Assembly (NCBI GenBank): GCA_944470555.2
Contig: OX104129.1
Coordinates: 46,161,998 to 46,225,997 of the forward strand
Direction of reading: 5' to 3'
Origin: Heterobilharzia americana
Taxonomy: Eukaryota > Platyhelminthes > Trematoda > Strigeidida > Schistosomatidae
DNA length: 64,000 bases
The number at the start of each line of letters is the position of its first letter. Within the stretch, counting starts at the first letter, position 1. Below the pieces are notes generated by a model that was not told the DNA's origin, ran no database searches, and worked only from the letters and a program-made list of their open reading frames with translations. Shown one piece after another: positions 12,475 through 21,005 of the stretch. A program made the position numbers and the translations under genes.

Positions 12475-13881
12475 AAGAAGGGCTACCTTGTCAAACTGCC
12501 GAAGAAAGGAGACCTGAGTGTTTGCAAGAACTGGTGAGGAATCACTCTCCTGTCCACCCCAAGTAAAATATTAAGCCGCATCATCCTGGAGAGGCTTAAG
12601 GACGCACTGGATTCATAACTATGACCGGAACAGGCAGGCTGGCTTCAGGAAGTACAAATCATGTGCAGACCAAATTGCAACGCTTCGCATCATCATAGGA
12701 CAGAGCATAGAATGGCAATCAGCTCTCCACCTCAACTTCATCGACTTTGAGAAGGCCTTTGACAGCGTCGACCGAGAAGTAATTTGGAAAATGCTTCACC
12801 ACTACGGAGTACCGCAAACCTTTATCCGCCTCATTCAACAACTATATGAAGATGCCACATGCCAAGTAATTCACAATGGGAAGCTCAGTGATGCTTTTGC
12901 AGTGAAGTGAAGACAGGAGTGAAACAAGGCTGTCTACTATCCCCCATGATATTCCTGATTGTGGTGGACTGGATCATACAACAAACAGTGGATGGCGAGA
13001 AGAGGGGGATACACTGGACGACGGAAAAGAACCTAGAAGACTTGGATTTCGCCAGTGATGACTTGTGTCTGATGTCACATAAACTTGAAGATCTGCAGGC
13101 AAAAACTAACAAGTTGATAGAAGAGGCAGCGAAGATGGGACTTCAAGTGAATATAGAGAAGACAGGGGTGATGAAGATACCGCACCATCACCACCACCAC
13201 CACCACCAACAAACTCCAATCACCATCAACGGGAGAAACTTGAAGGAAGTAACCTCCTTCACTTATCTAGGAAGCACTGTTTCGACTACAGGCGGCACAG
13301 ACGAGGATGTCAAAGTCAGAATCGGAAAAGCAAGACAGGCGTTGATTAGCCTGAAACCAGTGTGGAGATCTTCTGCACTGCACTCAGCATGTGGAACAAC
13401 ATCCGGATTTTCAACACCAACGTCAGCCAAGTCAGTGCTTCTGTATGGTTCAGAGACTTGGCATGTTACGAAAGGGATTTCCAATAAACTACAGACATTC
13501 ATCAACAACTGCTTACGCTGTCTCGCTACTGAAGATCAAATGGTCAGAATAGTCAGAATAAGCAACAAGGAGCTCTGGGAACGAACCAACCAAGAACCTT
13601 TCACGCAACAAATATGCAGTGGAAGGAAGTGGAGATGGATTGGGCATACACTGAGAAGGCCGACTGAGGACATCACGCGTCAGGCCAGGTAGTCGAGTGG
13701 AATCCCCATGGGAAGCGACGAGTTGGGTGTCCGAGTTGAGGGTGACATGGAGGAGGTCGTGTGAGGAAGAAATGAGAGCTTGTGGGCTGTCGTGGAGCCA
13801 GGTTCAAAAGACCTCAGAGAACAGAGGTCACTGGAGACGTGCTACTGAAGCCCTATGTCCCACTAGGAACCCAAGGGACTA

Positions 13882-13882
<1 letters not shown>
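12475..13882 (+). pseudogene. reverse transcriptase and C-terminal region of RTE copy A
   Basis: The palm is readable: LNFIDFEKAFDSVDRE (first catalytic Asp) near 12735-12775 and [11 protein letters not shown] near 12912. The catalytic FADD reads FASDD because of an extra AGT codon near 13051. Stops occur near 12536 and 12617, and a 5-nt duplication (GTGAA) precedes TGVKQG. After a His-rich tract the thumb and C-terminal region follow, ending CPTRNPRD at 13882. Two paired, mutually cancelling frameshifts near 13375-13435 and 13520-13560 are shared with copy D. Confidence 0.9.
13183..13212 (+). repeat. (CAC)n/(CAA)n tract inside the RT frame
   Basis: CAC/CAT codons followed by CAA encode eight His and then Gln just before TPITINGR. 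In copy C the tract is four His and six Gln, and in copy D only CAA repeats remain at the 5' truncation. It is a length-variable coding microsatellite between the palm and the thumb. Confidence 0.9.

Positions 13883-13920
<38 letters not shown>
13883..13920 (+). repeat. (TAA)n 3' tail of RTE copy A
   Basis: About 12 TAA units directly follow the conserved 3' end CCAAGGGACTAG. RTE elements end in short tandem repeats rather than poly(A). Confidence 0.95.
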
Positions 13921-13923
<3 letters not shown>

Positions 13924-13932
13924 TTTCAGCTT
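13921..13932. repeat. target-site duplication, right, of RTE copy A
   Basis: Exact match to 10594-10605. Confidence 0.85.
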
Positions 13933-14375
13933 GAAATCTTAAAGGAATTAGTTACCTAGAACAAAATGTCACCTGATACAAAAGATTAACTCGAAATTTT
14001 TTTCATTCGAACTGTTGCTATAAATACCTATAAAAGAATGGAACACAAATCGTTCAAAGGTATATACTCTATGGCACAACTCTTTGAGTTCTCTGGTGGT
14101 ATGAAGAATGGCTAGATGGAGTGTTGAGCTAATTGTTTTTCTGCTCCCTATGGAATTTGTGTCTTTACGGAGAAGTCCTTAAAAGCGAAATATTTGAGCA
14201 GAACACATTAAAGTATACAAAAGAAATTATTCATGCTACTGGGAAGTAAGTGTTAGAAAATAAATGTGATGTTTTTTACAATATGGCTTATTTACAATAA
14301 TTAGGTTTAATTTGTCGTTTTCTCGCAATATTTCCAAATTTCACTTATGTAATAATATGTAGTAATACACTGGCA
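13933..14375. other. no gene recognised
   Basis: AT-rich flank of RTE copy A. No PLE reading frame resumes here. Confidence 0.55.
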
Positions 14376-14545
14376 TATATAATGGATACAGGACACCAAA
14401 TAGATGCTAGCACAGCTTTCACTGAGATACATCGCATTCTGAAGACTCCGCCAGGTGCCATTCGTTAACGCATTCGCCACATAGCGGAAGCTGTAGCGAT
14501 CAACGGAGCCTGAACTTTGTATTCAAAAAGAACACGTCCAAGCCA
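14376..14545 (+). repeat. unnamed dispersed repeat, copy 2
   Basis: Second copy of the sequence at 4900-5045, with ATGGATACAGGACACCAAATAGAT at the start in place of ACGGATACGGGACACCAGGTAGAT. The pyrimidine-rich DNA that follows both copies may belong to the same family. Confidence 0.5.
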
Positions 14546-15129
14546 AATTCTGCCTTTGATCTTCCACTGACTAAGCGGTGTTCCCTCAACCCTTTTGTTT
14601 CTTTCTTAATCTTTTCGTTTCTGTTCTCGTCTCCGCTCTCTTTATTCCTTTAAAAAAACGGAGATTTATTTTATTAACAATGCTATTATTTTTAAACAGA
14701 CTCTTCTCCAGTCTTATTATAATAAAATTCTAAAATTCCTGTTAAAATTTTCCTACACCCCGTTACCATCCTTATTGTCTTAGTCATTTCACATAATAAC
14801 CATCTTACAATGAAATATCCACTCCCTTTCTGCCCATAGGTAAATTCATATCATTCTTTGTACTAATCACTCACTCGACACTATCCAGCCTTGAACTTTG
14901 CTAATAATTTTCCTTCTACATACGTCTAATCATCAAGTTTACACTCAACTTATCACCATAGTTGACGTAAATATATAGATTGTGTAAATTATTTTCTATC
15001 TGATAAAATAAGATTATAAACATCTAGACCATAGTTATTACGAATTTTCTGGAAGAATTTGAGCGCCAAGTCTGATTGATTCATTATAAGCATAAATTTT
15101 AACATAATCCCAACATGATTAGAAAATCA
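14546..15129. other. pyrimidine-rich then AT-rich DNA, no gene
   Basis: A CT-rich run near 14590-14650. Nothing else recognisable. Confidence 0.55.
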
Positions 15130-15147
15130 AAACAAGATATCTCTCAA

Positions 15148-15178
15148 CGTTTCGCTGTGTATGCCACAGCTTCTTCAG
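15148..15178 (-). ncRNA. PLE 3'-end hairpin with hammerhead-like core
   Basis: The minus strand reads CTGAAGA (complement of 15172-15178), one extra A, then a six-pair stem GCTGTG / CACAGC around the loop GCATA, then GAAACG (complement of 15148-15153). CTGANGA and GAAA flanking a stem is the hammerhead core layout, and PLEs are known to carry hammerhead motifs. The extra A between core and stem is non-canonical, so activity is doubtful. Confidence 0.55.
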
Positions 15179-15479
15179 CAGAATATACAGATTTTTATTA
15201 ACACCAAAATATGTAGTCAAATGATACATCAAATATATTTAGTGGACATAGGTTACTGGTTGGGTGATTTTCATGGCCAACCTGAGTAATTAAGATTAGT
15301 CCTAACAAGCCCATGCTTCTTATTACTGTCATTTGTCAACGGATATATAAGATAGTCAAAATGTGTGTGCGTGTGTGTTTGTGTACTTTATAAAATATAT
15401 GTTCTTTATTGTACTTTTATCTATAAAAAACTGTCAATAGTTGTCATTGTTACTGTACTTCAATTCGTAAGGATCATCA

Positions 15480-15690
15480 TTAATGATTTTGGCGGATTAA
15501 TGTTTGCCAAACAGGTGACAAGTCTAGTCCTTCTTTTCTGTTTACAGCATTTGATGTTGTTAAAATATTCAGGTCCTCAGAAGTTGATCTTTCTTTATGT
15601 GAATGGAAACGTTTTCCCAATATGTCTATATTCTCAAAGTCAATCATGTGTCCACTTTCGACTGCATGCATAGCTAAAGTGATTATGTCC
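15480..15690 (-). pseudogene. GIY-YIG endonuclease C-terminal half (PLE)
   Basis: Reads ITLAMHAVESGHMIDFENID, then ILGKRFHSHKERSTSEDLNI, and ends NAVNRKEGLDLSPVWQTLI. This follows the PLE pattern HA...GH.IDF..., an arginine, the catalytic glutamate (in TSEDLNI), then N..NR.EG..LS..W. The region from about 15671 down to 15480 is open; upstream the frame is broken by a stop. Confidence 0.82.
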
Positions 15691-15760
15691 TGAAGTCATG
15701 GCGACATATATGCGTGTAAATGGAACTTCGGTTTAAGTGTGGAGAGAGGTTCTTAAAGTC

Positions 15761-16003
15761 GGACATATCTGCAACCTCATGGAAAGTGATTTACCCTACG
15801 ACATATGGACCTCAGTCATCCCGTGCTTCCATTACAGACGTTACCACTTAACTAATTGGGTTGGATTAGATACATTGACTGATGACCATACCGTGACTAG
15901 TTTTTTTTGTCACACTGCGAGTGCTCATCGAATTCTGTCTATAATTCTGGAACATGAATACGAAGATAGAAGGTTAAGCATCGAGGTATACTTTAATTGA
16001 TAT
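15761..16003. other. no gene recognised
   Basis: Short open frame without motifs; nothing supported. Confidence 0.5.
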
Positions 16004-16292
16004 TAGTTGGCTGGAGGTAGTCAGTAGAAAGCTCTTGATTTGGGTTTCATGTTTGTTGGAACTCATCAATAGGGCATATCGGCATCTACAAAGAAGCTGA
16101 TATTCTCTCAGAAATTCGTACCTGTTTCACTAAGTTTAGGTGTCAGACACATTAGCTGTGAGGTGTTTTGGTGATGACTGACATTCTGGGGACACATCAG
16201 TTGACCAGAGGTTCACAAACAATTTGATAACAAGTATAAACAACAAGAAACCTAGGTTCAGGGCTTTCTGTTGACTGCTCCCAACCAACTGA
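16004..16292. repeat. short inverted-repeat (MITE-like) element
   Basis: The left end starts TAGTTGGCTGGAGGTAGTCA, and the right end, read in reverse complement, starts CAGTTGGTTGGGAGCAGTCA. The similarity continues for about 45-50 bp (GAAAGCTCTTGATTTGGGTTTC against GAAAGCCCTGAACCTAGGTTTC), roughly 70% identical by eye. The interior is about 190 bp with no coding frame. No clear flanking duplication is visible. It could instead be two copies of one repeat inserted head to head. Confidence 0.55.
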
Positions 16293-17240
16293 CATAAACT
16301 ATAATGAATATTCATAATGGGTAATAACAAATATTGGTACTAAACAATGATAGACGGTGAAATAAAAACCTCGGGTGCTGTATAATAACATCTGTATGTC
16401 AAACAGAAGAAGACTGAGATAGTCTCCCTATTATTTAAAAACCAGTAGAGGCAGCTTGTTAACATGAAGCAGTGGATGCCCTCTGACATTCCAGAAGATA
16501 CGAGAATGAAAAGTTAACGAATATGCAAGCAAAATTATGTATCAGAATATATAAAATAACGAAGAGCAAGTTACCAGTAACTGTATGAACAGCCGACCAA
16601 ATTACTACACCTCATCTGAACTTCAAGAGGTGAAGATAAAGGTATATGCAACAACATTATCATCCTTTATCTATCCATTCGAGATAAACTGATAACCTAG
16701 CTGGCTAGATTCACTTAAATTAAAGATCAGATTAGTTTACTGAGTTTTGCAAAACACAGTGATGTGCATTCAGAGTTCATTATCTCCGATTGAATTTTTT
16801 ATAAAATCTTTTTCCACTTTTCACATGGTCAAGTGTAGTAGTAAAAACCCAGTAAGCTCCATACGGTGTTGAAAATAAATTAACTTCCTGGCAAAGTTGA
16901 TTGGTGTTAAAGCTGAGTTATAAGTTAATGAGAAGTGAATAGTTCCCTATTCTTTTCATAGTATCAACAGTAAGTTTATTGTGACTATCCTCTTCTAATG
17001 ATTTATATTTGAATACAATTAATGAGAACAAATTGAGATGCAATTAATTACTAAATCTGGATTTATGTCCCATGGACTAGATAATCTAATTGAGATATAA
17101 GGAAAAAAATAGGAAGAATCCTATATCACATAAAAAATGGATAATTAAATGTGCTATTCATTCACATATTTAATTCCTATGAAAGAAACAATTAATGGCA
17201 GTCACATCGATTACATCCATTAGTATAATTAATTGTTCAG
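16293..17240. other. no gene recognised
   Basis: AT-rich DNA between the inverted-repeat element and RTE copy B. Confidence 0.55.
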
Positions 17241-17493
17241 CCTGGTTAATTGTTCGCCTAGTTAACTTGTTCACTAGTTTACTAGCCGGTCCTAAGCCCG
17301 GATAAAGAGGGAAGGTTGGGCATAGGGCTAGAAACCTTATCCCGTAAAACCAATCCAATCGCTAAAGAAACTTCAAAGCACAAAGAAAATATGAAAAATG
17401 AAAATAAACTTATTCTCTTTTGGAATCAAAGAGACGAAATGACTCCAGTTGGTGAAAGCCTTCCGCAACCCAGTCGGCCGATGTGTGTTCTCT

Positions 17494-18110
17494 CGATGAA
17501 AGTGAAAGTTAGCATTGGGAAAAGGAATGTCCGTACTATGTTCAAAGCTAGCAACGCTGCCCAGATTGCAAAAGAAATGAGGAGATATTACATAGAAGTG
17601 CTAGGAATCTACGAAAGCAGATGGAATGCGGGTGGGTTCTCCAAACTGTCAACTTCAGAGTCAGTAATCTACTATGGTATTGTCACCCCGAGTACACTGA
17701 AATTTGGAGTGGCTATCATGATATCCCCTTGAACAGCGTCGAAGGCTCTCTCTCTCAAGCAGTGGGAAGTAATCTCCTCCTGCGGGATCATGACAGCAAA
17801 ATTCAAATCAAAAGGAAGGAAAGTCACAATCGCACAATCCAGAGTACTTACAAACAATGCGGACCAAGAGAAGAAGGAGGAATTCTGTAGACAACCGCAA
17901 ATGTTTGCGGAATTCTGCACATTCGTCAAGTTGGTGATTGGAGGAAGTGTGTACACACACAAGGATATTCACAAAACAACATGGATTCGATTTCACCAGA
18001 CGGGCACACTAAAAATCAGATCTACTTCATCTCAATGTCAAGAAAGTGGAGATGCAGCCAGCTCGACACAAGATGAAGAAGGGGAGCAGATGTAGGTTCA
18101 CACCACTCAC
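17494..18110 (+). pseudogene. APE-type endonuclease remnant of RTE copy B
   Basis: MKVKVSIGKRNVRTMFKASN at the start corresponds to KVNVGTWNVRTMF in copy C, with GTW changed to GKR. YESRWN keeps the catalytic Glu. Between CRQPQ and FAEFCTF near 17898 the segment containing the GDMN motif is deleted. The final motif is SHH instead of SDH. Confidence 0.82.
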
Positions 18111-18116
18111 TATCTA

Positions 18117-19809
18117 GTGCAAGGAACCTTCAAAATCGAGTTGAAAGGCTTCACGGAATTTTTTGACAAACCACAGTTCAAGTTCATCACCCGGAACGGA
18201 AGCTGCAGGAGGAAACTACAAAGGACATCACGTCAGCCATCAGGACAAAATGGAAGACATTACGTAAAATCCCCGAGAAAATCCGAGTCGAAAAACACTG
18301 GAACTCCTTGAAAGCGACATGGAAGTTGGTCTGCATAAACGTGTTAGGAAGGAAGAAGAAAGAAGACAAGGAGTGGATATCTACGGATAGATGGAAACTG
18401 ATAGAAGAGAGGAAGTTGTTGATGATGAAGCGGAAGATGAACCAGTGCAGTGGAGGGCAGTGCAGGGATGAACAACAAGAAGAGCAACCCAGTACAACGT
18501 ATAAGACACTACATTGGACAAAGAAGTGAAGAACAGTGGAGGCAAAGACAAAAGACACTTCTACAAAGCACCTGCAGGTGATGCAGAACAAGCTGCAGGT
18601 AAGAGAGGCACAGACCCGACAACACTATACCAAATAATCAGGTTAGTATCTAAGAGAGAACAGCTCAACGCAGATGAAACCAATGAAAGATGCTGAAGGA
18701 AAGCTAGTTTCTAAAGAGGAGAAACAAAGGAAACAATTGACTGACCACTTCAAAAAGCTGTTGAGTCGACCATCACCACCACCACCTGCAACTCGTTTAG
18801 AAATACCACAACCAGCAGCCCAGCCACAGGACTGTCAATGAACACAAGCCATCCGACAAAAGCAGAAGTGACGTCCTGAAGCCGGGAAAGCAAAGGGACC
18901 AGATGGAGTTCCACCAAAACCACAGAACACAGATGCAGAGGCAACAGCGAACGTGATCACACCACTATTGTAGAAGGTTTGCTAGGAAGGAAAGTTACCT
19001 GTCCACTGATTAGAGGAAGGGCTACCTTGTCAAACTTCCAAAGAAGGGCAACCTAAGGCTTTGCAAAACCGGCGTGGAATCATGCTACTGTCCACCCCAA
19101 CCAAAATATTGAGCCGCATCATCCTGAAGAGACTAAAAGATGCGCTCCATTCAAAATTACGACTGGGACAGGCTGACTGGATTCAAGAAGAACAAACCAT
19201 TTGCGGATCAAATCGCAATGCTACACTCCACATCATCATAGAACAGAGTGCAGAATAGCATTCAACTGGGTATTTACCTGAAATTAAACAGCTTTGAAAA
19301 GGCTGTTAGTAGCGTTGACAGAGAAGTAATTTGGCATGCAGCTGCTTCAATACTACGCTGTTAGCGCCACAAACCTTTATCAACCTCATTCAACAGCTAT
19401 ATGGTATGCTATATGATGCTACATGCGAAGTGTTCTACAATGGAAAGCTCAGTGATGTCTCTGAAGTGAAGACAGGATTGAGACAAGGTTGCTGCCAACT
19501 TTGACCGATGATCTCACTGAGTGTGGTCGACTGGACTGGATCATGCAACAGACAACTGTGAGGAGCAAGAAGAGGGGTATAAGCTAGCTAGACAGATGAA
19601 AAGACCCTAGAAGATTTGGACTTCGCTGATGATTTATGTCTAATGTCACACAAACTCGATCTACAGGCGAAAACTAACACGTTGGCTGAATGGGGAATCA
19701 GTGGAGATGGGACTCCCTTCAGGTGAACGTAGAGAAGACAGAAGTGTTGAAAATACCCAACAACAACAAGGACTAATCACCATAAGCAGGCAAAACCTAA
19801 AGGAAGTAG
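18117..19809 (+). pseudogene. linker and reverse transcriptase remnant of RTE copy B
   Basis: Starts QGTFKIELKGF, again offset in frame from the endonuclease. The first palm motif is ruined (NSFEKAVSSVDR in place of DFEKAFDSVDR). The second, [11 protein letters not shown] at about 19622, is intact. Many stops and frameshifts occur. The reading ends at the start of the TPIT...GR..KEV block, where the inversion begins. Confidence 0.83.
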
Positions 19810-19904
19810 TTTTCCCGATCCTGACTTTGACGTCCTGGTCTATGCCGTTTGTAGTTGAAACAGTGCTACCTAGATAAGTGAAAGAGGCTACTTCCTTTAG
19901 GTTT
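19793..19904. repeat. foldback at the 3' end of RTE copy B
   Basis: AAACCTAAAGGAAGTAG at 19793-19809 is exactly reverse-complementary to 19888-19904. The sequence between them (CCGATCCTGACTTTGACGTCC..., TGCTACCTAGATAAGTGAA) is the minus strand of the next part of the element, as comparison with copy C near 24836-24925 shows. The element thus doubles back on itself over about 100 bp. Confidence 0.9.
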
Positions 19905-19910
19905 CTCCCA

Positions 19911-20890
19911 TTGAGGTAACTTAGCTAACCTTTTTAACTCTTTCCTTATATGAATTTTATTTAAATCGAATAAACTTACCGAAGATAAAATTTTCTCTTG
20001 TGATTTTATTGATACAGCTTTCGCAGGAATGAAGCATCACTTGGAAATGTGATTGGCTTTGCCTTCTTAGTGTTACAGATTGATTAGAAAAAGTATTTCT
20101 AGGTATATCGCTCAGATTTGTCCTAATTAAATGTTTATCTTGAGTCATGAAAGGATAAAGATTTCAGACGGCAACTTTGTTTTCGGCGATATCATCCTCT
20201 GCAACTGTACCATTTATAGTTTCTCTTTTAGTCTGCATATTTTTCTAACTATAATTTTACTAGGGATATAAGTTCTATGTATTATAGACTTAAATATTTT
20301 AAGTAGGTTTTCTGAATAATTTAGATAATAAAAGTCAAGGTGTCTTTGCTCCCTTGCTATTTAGGTGACGAAAGGGTTTTTAGGCGATAATAAACTCACT
20401 GTATAAAGTCACTGTATTCTGCTTTGCCAAACGGGTGAGTTTGTAAATCAGGTCGGTGTTTTTTATCTGCTGAACAGTTATCAAACTGGCTGCCAATGAC
20501 AGAGTAAGTGAGTAACCAACAGTAAACTTTGCAGTCTTATCAGTAACCATTGTTTTTCTCTTAAAAAGAGATCATGCGTAAATGCACAGTAGCAAGCAAA
20601 GCCTTGTAAATTTGCATTCTGTAACGTATGCCCAGCAGGTTTCACTTCCACAAAACTTTATTCATTGCAGCATCTTATTACAGTAATAGTCCAGGTAAAG
20701 TTACCTAGCGAAGTACTATTCATTGACATGCAGAACCAAAGGATGTATTTTAACCGGAAATGTCTGGTTGGAAAGAACTACACATTTTGCAGGCTATCAA
20801 CAAATTAAGCATTATCTCTTTGAAGTGTGTGGTAAACTCGATATGGAGGTTTGTGAGGGTTTACTGGTTTCAAGTTGGTATCCAACACAA
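19911..20890. other. no gene recognised
   Basis: AT-rich. A minus-strand open frame of about 60 codons at 19957-20148 has no recognisable motif. Confidence 0.55.
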
Positions 20891-21005
20891 ACTGGCATCA
20901 AGTGGGAAACCACCGAAAACTTAGGAGCGTTGGACAGCTATTTCTTCGTAGTGTGGGACTCCACAACAGTACACACCAACGACTGTCCCAAGAATGAAAC
21001 CTTAA
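20891..21005 (-). repeat. tRNA-headed SINE with hammerhead relic (second family), partial
   Basis: The minus strand contains CTGTTGTGGAGTCCCACACTA, CGAAGAAATAGCTGTCCAA and CGCTCCTAAGTTTTCGGTGG. This parallels the copies at 33063 and 47481 (CTGAGGAGTC..., CGAAACAGCTGT..., GCTCCCAGGTTT). The CTGANGA core and GAAA are both damaged. The tRNA-like head is barely visible beyond 21000. Confidence 0.5.

Larger units (their letters stand above)
10606..13920 (+). mobile_element. RTE-clade non-LTR retrotransposon, copy A (full-length, defective)
   Basis: About 3.3 kb between 12-bp direct repeats, from the family's 5' end (CCTCGCCTGGTTAACTAG at 10608) to a (TAA)n tail. It encodes the remains of an APE-type endonuclease, a linker, a reverse transcriptase and a short C-terminal region. 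The RTE assignment rests on the APE + RT layout, the FADD-type RT, the C-terminal WRWIGH block and the trinucleotide tail. SR2 of schistosomes is a known RTE element; this family looks related to it but not identical. Multiple frameshifts and stops make it dead. It sits beside the older PLE at 9305-10545. Confidence 0.93.
15130..15760 (-). mobile_element. 3' end of a second Penelope-like element
   Basis: Minus-strand GIY-YIG tail followed by a 3' untranslated end carrying a hairpin with CGAAACGTT. The protein differs clearly from that of the 9.3-10.5 kb PLE, so a separate family or deep divergence is likely. The 5' boundary is not sharp; I could not read the IPCxxC lead-in upstream. Confidence 0.75.
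17241..19910 (+). mobile_element. RTE-clade retrotransposon, copy B (old, decayed, foldback 3' end)
   Basis: Same family as copies A and C, with many more substitutions. The 5' end carries an extra partial repeat of the terminal CCTGGTTAA/GCCTAGTTAAC unit before the conserved CTAGCCGGTCCTAAGCCCGG. About 145 bp are missing from the endonuclease. It lacks the 3' tail; the plus-oriented part stops at about 19809, inside the RT-thumb coding region, and is followed by about 100 bp of the same region inverted. No target-site duplication was found. It lacks the GTGAA duplication that copies A and C share, so it branches separately. Confidence 0.88.

Noticed and set aside
15361..15385. GT-rich run as a microsatellite
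   Set aside because: Short and interrupted.
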